DNA of 30,004 nucleotides from DATHBR01 sp036389955 (GTDB lineage: Bacteria; Myxococcota; Myxococcia; Myxococcales; Myxococcaceae). A program made the position numbers and the translations under genes. Below are positions 1 through 7,216 of the stretch, piece by piece; within the stretch, counting starts at the first letter, position 1; each line of letters opens with the position of its first letter. Below the pieces are notes generated by a model, which saw only the letters and a program-made list of their open reading frames with translations, was not told the origin of the DNA and made no database searches. Location: assembly GCA_036389955.1 (NCBI GenBank), contig DASVVJ010000968.1, positions 1 through 30,004 of the forward strand, in the 5' to 3' direction.

Positions 1-258
1 ATTCGCATCCACGGCCGGCCACTGGAGAGCGAGCCGCTTTACGTCCTCGTGCGGGGGCTGCCCGGAGGCGGCCCCCAGCACGCCCGCTACGACATCCAGG
101 CCTTCACCGGGGACGGTACCCTGGTGTGGCACCTGGAGGACTATCGGGCCTCGCTGCTGTGGCCCCTCGCGCAGAAGCAGGCGAGCAGAAGCGATACGGG
201 CCCCTTCTTGGGCCCTCGCGCACCGGGGCCGCGCGCGGAGCGGGAAGAGGTCTCGTGA
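1..258 (+). CDS. C-terminal fragment, possible polyketide-synthase-type dehydratase (hotdog) end
   Basis: Open from the left edge in frame 1 to a TGA at 256-258, so only the last 85 residues are visible. The segment YDIQAFTGDGTLVWHLEDY followed by RASLLWPL resembles the final strands of PKS dehydratase (hotdog) domains, where a 'YDI..-DGxV-LxLEGyR' pattern is usual. The last ~30 residues are a low-complexity Arg/Pro/Gly tail. The next gene starts 56 bases downstream on the same strand and is likely co-transcribed, which would put a 2-oxoacid dehydrogenase beside a polyketide or fatty-acid-like enzyme. The family call rests on a short stretch and is uncertain. No start can be chosen because the gene begins outside the window. 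Confidence 0.45.
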   Translation: MRIHGRPLESEPLYVLVRGLPGGGPQHARYDIQAFTGDGTLVWHLEDYRASLLWPLAQKQASRSDTGPFLGPRAPGPRAEREEVS

Positions 259-314
259 GGGCGGGGCGTTCCTGCTGAAGATCGAGCTGTCGGATAAAGA
301 AGAGGGATGGGCTG

Positions 315-2420
315 ATGAGTGGCGCGATATCGGTTGGCCAGGTTGGGAAGACGGAGCCGTCTGAGCTGGCGGTGCAGCCCGCTGAGGTGCCCGGGTTGGT
401 GGGCCCTGGCGGCGAGCCGCTCTCGGGGGAGTTCCTCCAGCGGGCGCTGCGGCTGTGCCAGCAGGGCCGGGCGTTGCACGAGGGGCTGGATCGACAGTTC
501 CGCTCTGGTGAGATCCCCTTCTACCTGGGCTTCGCGGGCCATGAGGTGGCGCAGGTGGCCGCGGGCCTGGCGCTGCGGCCCGGCTCGGACTGGTTCTTCC
601 CGTACTACCGCGACAGCGCCTTCGTGCTGGCCGTGGGGCACACGGTGGAAGAGCAGCTGATGTCCGTGAAGGGGCTGAGCGAGGATGTCAGCTCGGGTGG
701 CCGCCAGGGGCCCAACCACTGGGGAAGCCGCGAGCTGAACATCCCCACGCAGTCGAGCTGCGCCGGAAGCCAGTTCCTGGAGGCCGTGGGCGTGGCGGAG
801 GTGCTCGTCCGGGAAGGCTCGGACGCGGTGGTGTTCGTCTCCTCGGGAGAGGGGACGACGAGCCAGGGAGAGTTCTACGAGGCGCTCAACTGGGCCGCGC
901 TGCGGCGGCTCCCCGTCCTGTTCTTCATCGAGGACAACGGCTTCGCCATCAGCACCCCCGTGTCCCAGCAGACGCCGGGGGGGTCCATCGCGCGCAACTT
1001 CTCCGCAATGGCACAGCTCACCACGCGCACCGTGGACGGCGGCGACTTCATCGAGGTGTACTCGGCCTGCCTCGACGCCGCGACACGGGCGCGGATGGGG
1101 CAAGGGCCCACGCTCATCCAGGCCAAGGTCCTGCGGCTGTGCTCCCACTCCTCGGCGGATGACGAACGCAAGTACCGGTCCAACGCGGACATCGCGGCTG
1201 ATCGCCAGCAGGATCCGCTCCCCGAGTTCGAGCGGCGGCTGGTGGAGGCTGGGATCCTCACCCAGGCGCAGGTGAACAGCCAGCGGCAGGAGGCGGTGGC
1301 ACGCGTGGCACAAGCCGTCGAGCGGGTGTCCGAGTCGGCCCCGCACTCACCGCAGACGGTCGCCTGGCACGTCTACGGGGCCGCCCACGAGGCGCCGCCG
1401 CGGGACGGGGCCGCCCCCTCCGCGGAGGGCACGCCCGTGCGGCTCGTCGATGCCATCCGCAATGCGCTCGAGGAGGAGATGGCCGCCAATCCTCGGGTGG
1501 TGGTGCTCGGCGAGGACGTGGGGAACTCGCACGGTGGCGTCTTTGGCATTACCCGGGGACTCATCGACCGGTTCGGGGGAGGACGCGTCTTCAACACTCC
1601 GCTGGCCGAGGCCTCCATCGTTGGCGTGGGGATGGGAATGGCCATGGCCGGCTGGCGGCCCGTGGTGGAGATCCAGTTCGCGGACTACATCTTTCCGGCC
1701 ATGGCGCAGCTGCGCAGCGAGGTGGCCATGCTGCGCTATCGCTCGCGTGGCATGTGGAACTGCCCGCTGATCATCCGGGCGCCATGCGGAGGGTATGTGG
1801 GCGGTGGCCACTACCACAGCCAGAGTATCGAGGGTTTCTTCACGCACATGCCCGGGCTGCGTGTCGTCTATCCCTCCAACGCGGCGGATGCAAAGGGCCT
1901 GCTCAAGGCGGCGCTGAGGGGGGATGATCCCGTGCTCTTCCTCGAGCACAAGGATCTGTACCGCGGCCGTGCCGCGGCCCGTCCGGAGCCCGAGGCGGAT
2001 TACGTGCTGCCCCTGGGGGTGGCCGCGGTGGTGCGCGAGGGAACCAGCGCCACGGTGGTGACGTATGGCGCGATGGTGCACAAGGCCCTGGCCGCGGCCG
2101 AGGCGCTCGCCGCCGAGGGCGTACAGGTGGAGGTGGTGGACCTGCGCACGCTCAACCCGCTGGACGAGGACACGCTCGTGCGCAGCGTCCGCAAGACCGG
2201 GCGCGCGGTGGTGGCCTACGAAGCCAACCGCACCGGCGGCTTCGGCGCCGAGTTGGCTTCCAGGGTGTCCGAGTGCTGTTTTCCGGCGCTGCGGGCACCC
2301 GTTCGGCGCGTGGCCGCGCTGGACACGCCCGTGCCCTTCGCCCCCGCGCTGGAAGAAGCCATGCTGCCGCAGGCCGAAGACATCAAGCAGGCCCTGCGCG
2401 AAGTGCTCGCGGGCCGCTGA
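315..2420 (+). CDS. Fused alpha/beta 2-oxoacid dehydrogenase E1 (thiamine diphosphate-dependent)
   Basis: A 701-residue protein joining both E1 subunits of a pyruvate or branched-chain 2-oxoacid dehydrogenase. E1 decarboxylates the 2-oxoacid on thiamine diphosphate and acylates the lipoyl arm of E2. Residues ~40-345 are the alpha part: YYRD at 97-100, a thiamine diphosphate motif from GEG (178-180) to EDN (206-208), and the lipoyl-facing loop HSSADDERKYR (278-288). Residues ~375-701 are the beta part: LGEDVG (398-403), the glutamate in PLAEASIVG (429-437) and the HSQS histidine (501). All key residues look intact. The start ATG follows GAGGG at 302-306 with 8 bases between. Alpha/beta fusions of this type are known in bacteria. 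The substrate cannot be read from the sequence; a role in making an acyl-CoA starter for the neighbouring PKS-like gene is only inference. Confidence 0.93.
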   Translation: MSGAISVGQVGKTEPSELAVQPAEVPGLVGPGGEPLSGEFLQRALRLCQQGRALHEGLDRQFRSGEIPFYLGFAGHEVAQVAAGLALRPGSDWFFPYYRDSAFVLAVGHTVEEQLMSVKGLSEDVSSGGRQGPNHWGSRELNIPTQSSCAGSQFLEAVGVAEVLVREGSDAVVFVSSGEGTTSQGEFYEALNWAALRRLPVLFFIEDNGFAISTPVSQQTPGGSIARNFSAMAQLTTRTVDGGDFIEVYSACLDAATRARMGQGPTLIQAKVLRLCSHSSADDERKYRSNADIAADRQQDPLPEFERRLVEAGILTQAQVNSQRQEAVARVAQAVERVSESAPHSPQTVAWHVYGAAHEAPPRDGAAPSAEGTPVRLVDAIRNALEEEMAANPRVVVLGEDVGNSHGGVFGITRGLIDRFGGGRVFNTPLAEASIVGVGMGMAMAGWRPVVEIQFADYIFPAMAQLRSEVAMLRYRSRGMWNCPLIIRAPCGGYVGGGHYHSQSIEGFFTHMPGLRVVYPSNAADAKGLLKAALRGDDPVLFLEHKDLYRGRAAARPEPEADYVLPLGVAAVVREGTSATVVTYGAMVHKALAAAEALAAEGVQVEVVDLRTLNPLDEDTLVRSVRKTGRAVVAYEANRTGGFGAELASRVSECCFPALRAPVRRVAALDTPVPFAPALEEAMLPQAEDIKQALREVLAGR

Positions 2421-2440
2421 GGCCAGCCCCTCAGGCCGGC
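2413..2440. terminator. Hairpin between convergent E1 and E2-like genes
   Basis: CTGAGG (2417-2422) and CCTCAG (2429-2434) form a 6-bp stem with a 6-base loop, extended by four more GC pairs after a small bulge. Both stop codons lie inside the structure, since the two genes end only 10 bases apart. It has no T-tract on either side, so a bidirectional terminator is plausible but unproven. Confidence 0.35.
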
Positions 2441-3192
2441 GTGCCGGAGGGGCTGAACTCGGACAGCTGCCGTGCGACCGCGTCAGCGATGGCGTTGGCC
2501 TCACGCTCCGTGCCGGTGATGGTGAGCCGGCCCTGCGCGGGCTCCAGCATGATGCGCAGCACCGCATCCGGGGCGGAAGGCGGGAGCGGCTCGCAGGCGA
2601 GCAGCACCGCGGGCGCGGACGGGGCCTTGCCGCTAGACGGCTGACGCATCAAGGCCTCGATGCGCAGCAACTGGAGAGCAGAATCCAGTTCCATGTGCCG
2701 CCATGGCTCCGCCTCGCCGCCGATGAACGCCATGGCGGCCACGCGGTCGCGCGCCTGGGTGGCGGAGAGCGCCCGCGCCACCGAGAGTGCCAGATAGCTG
2801 GTGAGGTGGGGCCCCCGGCCCTGCCACCGGGCGCGATGGGCGTGGATACGGCTGAGGTCGACCACCCGCTCCTCCTGGGTGGGAGAGGCAGGCGCGGGGG
2901 GTTGAGCCACGGGGGCGGAGATGGGCGCCGCCGCGGCCGGGGCCTTGGTGTCCAGCGCACGCAGCCGGGCCAGGGGCGTGCCCACAGGCACCAGGGTGCC
3001 CGCGGCGACCAGGTGCTGCTCCACCACGCACGAGCTCCAGACTTCCACGTCCAGGGTCGTCTTGTCCGTCTCGATAGCCACCAGGGGCTGGCCTGGCTTG
3101 AGGGTAGTGCCCTCGGCGGCGAGCCATGAGACGACGCGGGCTTCCGTCAAGCTCTCGGCGAATTTGGGAAGAAGGAAGAGGCTGGTTGACAC
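2431..3192 (-). CDS. Lipoyl-domain E2-like protein with degenerate acyltransferase domain
   Basis: 253 residues. Residues 1-76 are a clear lipoyl domain: LPKFAESLTEARVVSWLAAEG, then ETDKTT with the lysine at position 44 as the expected lipoylation site. An Ala/Pro linker (~80-105) follows. Residues ~108-248 match the start (VDLSRIHAHRARW, LTSYLALSVARAL) and end of a 2-oxoacid dehydrogenase acyltransferase domain, but the middle is shortened. Where the family has the catalytic HxxxDG motif, this protein reads GTEREANAIADA, so His and Asp are absent. There is no recognisable peripheral subunit-binding domain. Full E2 proteins are usually 400-550 residues. The start is a GTG with no visible Shine-Dalgarno, chosen because it gives the usual E2 N-terminus. 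It converges on the E1 gene and likely accepts acyl groups from it without being a normal acyltransferase. Confidence 0.8.
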   Translation of the reverse strand: MSTSLFLLPKFAESLTEARVVSWLAAEGTTLKPGQPLVAIETDKTTLDVEVWSSCVVEQHLVAAGTLVPVGTPLARLRALDTKAPAAAAPISAPVAQPPAPASPTQEERVVDLSRIHAHRARWQGRGPHLTSYLALSVARALSATQARDRVAAMAFIGGEAEPWRHMELDSALQLLRIEALMRQPSSGKAPSAPAVLLACEPLPPSAPDAVLRIMLEPAQGRLTITGTEREANAIADAVARQLSEFSPSGTPA

Positions 3193-3330
3193 GGTGGAAG
3201 CGTGACAGGGGGCGAGGTTGTGGTCCGGTCACTTGCGGCCGGAGTGTAGCAGAAGAGGCCCGGTGACAAGCGCAGGCAGGCGAGCAGAACCGCTCTTGCC
3301 CGGGAAGAAGCGAGGGCTGCGCTTGGGCGG

Positions 3331-3432
3331 ACGGGAGAGAGCGCTCGACGTGAGGAGCGACGTGGCGCGACGGTCTACCGCGTTGCGGCGGTGTGGTCCC
3401 GGTGCGCGTCCAGGTAGGCCGCGAAGCCCGCC
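3331..3432 (-). pseudogene. Decayed 3' end of a second 2OG-Fe(II) oxygenase copy (102-bp direct repeat A)
   Basis: This is the only recognisable content of the 336-base gap between the E2-like gene and the kinase. It aligns without gaps to 6320-6421 with 10 differences in 102 bases. On the minus strand it reads AGFAAYLDAHRDHTAATR and a TAG at 3375-3377, identical in 17 of 18 residues to the end of the oxygenase at 6364-7074. Similarity stops abruptly on both sides, and no upstream part of an oxygenase is present. A short minus-strand frame starting at ATG 3489 runs through the repeat in a different frame and is probably not a gene. Confidence 0.85.
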
Positions 3433-3528
3433 CGAAGTGACGGGCGCCCAGCGGTCATCCAGGAGTAGCCCCTTCATGTCCTCGGCCATTCCGTTGAACC
3501 TTGCCCGTCAGGGCACGGTGCGCGCCGT

Positions 3529-5355
3529 TCACCGCCACCGCTCCATCGCCCGTGCCTCTGCCGTACCGGGCCCGATGGTGTGGCCAGGCCTGGAGCCCGC
3601 CTTCTTGGGGACGCCTGTATCGTCATTCGTCTCTTCAATTTCGAGGCAGATGGGCACCTCGCGCCCGTTGGGGAGGTGAGCGCGGATGTAGCGGCCGTAG
3701 ATCCGATCCCCCGTCGTCCACAGGTGTCCCTCCACCCGTGTCCATGCCGGTGCTTTCCCATTCGGCTCCACCAGTGCACCGGTGACAGGGCCATCCGAGA
3801 GGACGACGGTGCGCTCCTGCAAGCTGGTCGCCTTGGTGATGTCGATGAAGATGATAGGTCCCCCGTTGCTGCCCAGCATCCATCCCAGCTCTTGCCTCAT
3901 GCCCTCAGCGGAGCCCTTCGGGCACTCCTCTCCGGGAGTAGGGCGCTGCTGCACGCCGGCACACCCAGCGGCCCCCCACTTGAGGGAGAACACGAGCATC
4001 GCGCATCGCTCCACCTTGGAGAGCCCCCGCTGAAGGGGGGCCTTCCGAGGTGGCGGGAGCGGGGGTGGGCTCAGGGTCTTCACGGCGGAGGTGTCGGGGG
4101 GCTTCAAGGTGGGAGGTGCCTCCTGCTGGGTAGGGAGGGGGGAGGCTAACCGAGCAGGAGGGGTTGTCGGCTTTTCGGCCACCGCGCTGGGAAGGGACAT
4201 CGGCTGGATGGGTGCGTGGGGCCCGGAAGTGGCTACCAGCAGCGTCAGCACCGCGAGCGCCAGGGATACAAGCCGCACCGCGCGTAGCCAAGCCAGGCGC
4301 CGGGCGGCTGGGGCAGGCGGTGGTGCGGGGGGCGCCTGCACGGGCAGGGGGTGGGTGGGAATCGGCACGGGCGCAGCCGGGGCCTGCTGTCCCTCGGCGG
4401 GCGCCTCGGGGGGCGCTGGCGGCAGCCGCGCGGCCAACGCGTGCACCGAGGTGCCCTGCCACTCCGCTCCCTCATGGCGCACGATCTCCTCCAGCGGCCT
4501 ACGCGCATCCTTCGCCGTCGCCGGCCTCACCTCCAGGTTCGGGCTGATCAACATCATCGCGTACTCACTCAACTCCAGTGGCACGCGCCCCTGCGTGGCC
4601 CGATGCGGGCTGGGGGGCCTGAACAGCTCGCTGTCCAGCGGGGGCCGTGGCGCATGGAGCGTGGGCCGGGGGTCGGTCAGCAAGTCATAGAGGTTGGCGC
4701 CCAGGGCGAAGATGTCATCGGTGGGCTTGAAGTCGTAGCGGGCCTGGGGATCGTGGTGGTGCTGCTCCCAGAAGCGGGTTGCCTCAGGACTGCGGTTGCG
4801 CCGGGTGCCTGGGGGCAGAGGCCCGTTGGTCAGCGGGTCAGCGGTGGCGAAGTCGGCCACGCCAAAGTCGATAATGACGGGTTGCCCCTCCCGGGTGACC
4901 ATAATGTTGTTGAGGCTCAAGTCGCGATGCACCACCCCGTGCTGGTGCATGAAGTCCACAGCGTCCCACAGCTTGAGCCACAACACGGCGAACTCATGCG
5001 GCGTGGGGCCGGTGCGCTGGGCCCACCGCGCCAGCGTCTCTCCCTGCACCAGGTCCATGACGATGTAGAGAAACCCTGTGCTGGGGTCTGGCCAGCGGCC
5101 ATGCGCACGCATCCGGACGATGTGTGGGTGCTTGAGCTGCTGCAGGCAGGCCACCTCCCGCTCAGCGCGGGCGTGTGCCTGCCTGGGGTCCAGGCTTTGC
5201 TCGCCCTGACAGGCCAGCTTCAGGGCAAAGCGTTGGCCCTCATTCTCCACCTCGTACACGACGGCGTAGCCGCCCCGGCCCAGGCACCGGACGACGCGCC
5301 AGGCGTGCACCAGGGTACCTGGCGGTAAGTCCAGGGGATTCAAGTCTATTGCCAT
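3529..5355 (-). CDS. Membrane-anchored serine/threonine protein kinase
   Basis: 608 residues from ATG 5355, chosen over an in-frame GTG three codons upstream because AAGAGG lies 8 bases before the ATG. The kinase domain covers ~18-295: glycine loop LGRGGYAVVYE (25-35), FALK lysine (46), HRDLSLNN catalytic loop (143-150), IIDFG (161-165) and the SPE activation-segment end (~189). The usual catalytic-loop lysine of HRDLKxxN is serine here, a change also tolerated in tyrosine kinases. An Ala/Pro-rich linker (~310-355) leads to one membrane helix (~360-376). A Pro-rich stretch and a C-terminal domain of ~150 residues (from ~440) follow, probably outside the cytoplasm, which I do not recognise. 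The gene starts 22 bases after the DUF2381 stop, so the two are an operon; the secreted partner may be the sensed or associated protein. Confidence 0.9.
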   Translation of the reverse strand: MAIDLNPLDLPPGTLVHAWRVVRCLGRGGYAVVYEVENEGQRFALKLACQGEQSLDPRQAHARAEREVACLQQLKHPHIVRMRAHGRWPDPSTGFLYIVMDLVQGETLARWAQRTGPTPHEFAVLWLKLWDAVDFMHQHGVVHRDLSLNNIMVTREGQPVIIDFGVADFATADPLTNGPLPPGTRRNRSPEATRFWEQHHHDPQARYDFKPTDDIFALGANLYDLLTDPRPTLHAPRPPLDSELFRPPSPHRATQGRVPLELSEYAMMLISPNLEVRPATAKDARRPLEEIVRHEGAEWQGTSVHALAARLPPAPPEAPAEGQQAPAAPVPIPTHPLPVQAPPAPPPAPAARRLAWLRAVRLVSLALAVLTLLVATSGPHAPIQPMSLPSAVAEKPTTPPARLASPLPTQQEAPPTLKPPDTSAVKTLSPPPLPPPRKAPLQRGLSKVERCAMLVFSLKWGAAGCAGVQQRPTPGEECPKGSAEGMRQELGWMLGSNGGPIIFIDITKATSLQERTVVLSDGPVTGALVEPNGKAPAWTRVEGHLWTTGDRIYGRYIRAHLPNGREVPICLEIEETNDDTGVPKKAGSRPGHTIGPGTAEARAMERWR

Positions 5356-5377
5356 GTCACACACCTCTTGCCTGGCG

Positions 5378-6283
5378 TTACAGGGTTACTCTGGAAGCGG
5401 ACAGACAGCGGCTGCCCGACGCGTCACACACCCGCAGCGAGTGCGGCGCCTTCAGCCACGTCTTGCGCTCTCTCGTGGGCAACTCCACCTCGATGGCCAC
5501 GCTCACCGTGTCCCCGGGAGACAGCACGGCTTGGCGGCTGAGCACCACACGGGCACGGCGTGGCTCACCTCCCTCCAGGGGCGTCACCTCGGCCCATGCG
5601 GGCACCCAGGGGGCCGTGCCGGCGTTGCTCACCTCGAGCACCACCACGGTCCACGTGGCGCCTCCCAACCCCCAACACCTCGTGGCAAGAAGCTCGCCGC
5701 TTATTTCCACGCCCTCCTGCCAGAGACGCTCACCCTGCAAGCCCTCGAAGCCCACGAACCCCGAGAGCGCCACGTCGGCAGGGCTCAACGTGGAGGGCTG
5801 GACCTTCAGCTCCGCCAACTCCCGGGCCTGCGCCTCGCACCGCTCTTGAATCGCGCGCAGTTCGGCATGGCATGCCTCCGTGGTCTGAGGAGGGCGGCTG
5901 ACATTCACCACCTCATCCACCTGGCCGGGTTGTCCCGTGAGCAGGAACACGGCACTCCGGGGCGAGCCCTCACGGTAGGTAAAGCGCAGCGCCAGCTGCT
6001 CGCCGGGCTTCAGCGGCGCACGGAGCTGCAGCGTCAGGCCCTGCTCGCTGACATCCACCCGCGCGAAGCGGGCGCGGTCTTCCACTTCCACGGACTCGCG
6101 GACAATCGGAGCGTCCAGCAGAAGGAAGGTCACCGTGCCCAGCGCCAGAGAGAGCACGTGGGCTTCGCCCGCTTTGCCCGTGAGAACGATGGAGCGCTTC
6201 GCGGCGGCCCCCTGTGCCGCCGTGGCGGCAAGGCCCGCCAGCAAGGAAATAAGCGCCAAAGGGGACACGAAGGTTTGAAGCAT
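5378..6283 (-). CDS. DUF2381/TIGR02268-type secreted protein
   Basis: 301 residues from ATG 6283; GGGAG lies 10 bases upstream, and a TTG at 6292 is too close to that site. A signal peptide (1 to ~27, hydrophobic LALISLLAGLAATAAQG) suggests export. The mature part has beta-rich segments around a short helical stretch (~135-160, RAIQERCEAQARELAELKV) and ends in a domain with scattered cysteines. The composition and order fit the DUF2381 family (TIGR02268), which was defined as a paralogous family in Myxococcus xanthus and is often found beside Ser/Thr kinase genes. Its biochemical role is unknown. It is transcribed just before the kinase, and the pair is bracketed by direct repeats of the oxygenase 3' end. 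Confidence 0.82.
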   Translation of the reverse strand: MLQTFVSPLALISLLAGLAATAAQGAAAKRSIVLTGKAGEAHVLSLALGTVTFLLLDAPIVRESVEVEDRARFARVDVSEQGLTLQLRAPLKPGEQLALRFTYREGSPRSAVFLLTGQPGQVDEVVNVSRPPQTTEACHAELRAIQERCEAQARELAELKVQPSTLSPADVALSGFVGFEGLQGERLWQEGVEISGELLATRCWGLGGATWTVVVLEVSNAGTAPWVPAWAEVTPLEGGEPRRARVVLSRQAVLSPGDTVSVAIEVELPTRERKTWLKAPHSLRVCDASGSRCLSASRVTL

Positions 6284-6319
6284 GCGAGCCAATCTCCCAG
6301 GTTGTCCGCACCCTAGCAG

Positions 6320-6421
6320 ACGGGAGAGAGCGCTCGCCGCATGGAGCGACGTGGCGCAGGGGCCTACCGCGTCGCGGCGGTGTGGTCCCGGTGCGTGTCC
6401 AGGTAGGCCGCGAAGCCCGCC
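6320..6421. repeat. 102-bp direct repeat B (3' end of the oxygenase gene and its downstream flank)
   Basis: The intact partner of the repeat at 3331-3432. It contains codons 219-236 and the stop of the oxygenase plus 44 bases downstream. The two copies differ at 2 of 55 coding positions and 8 of 47 positions from the stop codon outward. Together they bracket the DUF2381/kinase pair. Confidence 0.88.
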
Positions 6422-7074
6422 TTGGACTGAATCTGGAACGTGGGCAGGCGCGCCAGGGCTTCGGGCTCGAAGGCGTACTGTTCGCAGACGAGGCTCGCCC
6501 GGACCGCTCCCTCCGGGCCGCCCGTGAAGGGCTGCACCTCGTGCTGCAGGTCCCCGCGGAACTGCACCAGCAGCCCCGGCCTGGGGCGCACCTTGCCCAG
6601 GGACTCATCGTTGCGCAGCAGGTGTAGCTCGCCACCCCGCGCGCCAGTGGGCACTTCGAGATACAGCACGCTGACGTGCTCGGGCACCGCGCCCTTGACG
6701 CCGCTGGGCTCCTGGAGCGTGGCATCGATGTGCCGACCCACGCTCTTGCCCGCCTGGAGCAGCAACAGGTTGATGTAGAAGGCGTTGGGCCGGCGGCGCT
6801 CCTCGCGCGGGCCGAAGAGCCTCTCGCGCCAGGGCAGCAGCCCGCGCGTCGTCGCCGGATCCGTCACCAGCGCCAGGTAGTCCGCCAGGAAAGGGAAGCG
6901 GCCCAGCAGCGTGGCCCGGCCCTCGTCGGTGAAGGAGAAGGCGAAGCCCCGGCTGGCCTGGAACGAGCCCGTGAGCGGGCTGGTTGCCACGAACCGTGAC
7001 GAGAGCAAAGCCTTCCGCAGGGCCTCGATCCCAGGCCCCAGCATGGCGTTGCGGTAGGTGACGTACTCGCTCAC
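6364..7074 (-). CDS. 2OG-Fe(II) oxygenase (prolyl-4-hydroxylase-like fold)
   Basis: 236 residues from GTG 7074. The reading frame stays open a further 93 codons upstream, but that part has no family character and would run over the divergent gene. The Fe(II) ligands are visible as HID (115-117) and H178 in LQHEV, and R192 in AVRASLV fits the 2-oxoglutarate-binding arginine. GGELHLL (148-154) is the usual strand between them. Such enzymes hydroxylate protein or small-molecule substrates using 2-oxoglutarate and O2; the substrate here is unknown. No strong ribosome-binding site is seen before the GTG, so the exact start is tentative (the next Met is M11). It is divergent from the winged-helix gene, with 142 bases between. 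Its 3' end is duplicated at 3331-3432. Confidence 0.85.
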   Translation of the reverse strand: MSEYVTYRNAMLGPGIEALRKALLSSRFVATSPLTGSFQASRGFAFSFTDEGRATLLGRFPFLADYLALVTDPATTRGLLPWRERLFGPREERRRPNAFYINLLLLQAGKSVGRHIDATLQEPSGVKGAVPEHVSVLYLEVPTGARGGELHLLRNDESLGKVRPRPGLLVQFRGDLQHEVQPFTGGPEGAVRASLVCEQYAFEPEALARLPTFQIQSKAGFAAYLDTHRDHTAATR

Positions 7075-7159
7075 GGGCGGGAGCGTATCCGGTCCACTCC
7101 CGGATCGGAGCCGCCAACACAGGGGGCCCGGGCGCTCGCCTGCCGGGCCTTCGTGCCTC

Positions 7160-7190
7160 TTCCTCCCGGACGCGGGCATCTGCTTAGACT
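7160..7190 (+). promoter_or_regulatory. Possible sigma-A promoter for the winged-helix gene
   Basis: TTCCTC (7160-7165) and TAGACT (7185-7190) are separated by 19 bases and end 26 bases before the ATG at 7217. A similar pair, TTCCTG and TAGACT with an 18-base spacer, precedes the YqiJ-like gene at 16038. Support is by eye only. Confidence 0.3.
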
Positions 7191-7216
7191 GCGTCCCCCT
7201 CTGGACAGGAGACGTC

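Noticed and set aside
49..258. A stand-alone 69-residue gene starting at GTG 49
   Set aside because: The frame is open to the window edge and the domain-like sequence begins before this codon, so it is the end of a longer gene.
141..2567. Two ~400-codon minus-strand frames opposite the E1 gene
   Set aside because: The plus strand carries intact E1 alpha and beta motifs; the minus translations are compositionally biased and featureless.
3331..3432. An attachment site of an integrative element
   Set aside because: The repeat at a gene 3' end fits the pattern, but there is no integrase and only two genes lie between the copies, so I report it as a direct repeat and leave mechanism open.
5354..6316. 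A 320-codon plus-strand frame opposite the DUF2381 gene
   Set aside because: The minus strand has a signal peptide, good ribosome-binding site and family character; the plus frame has none.
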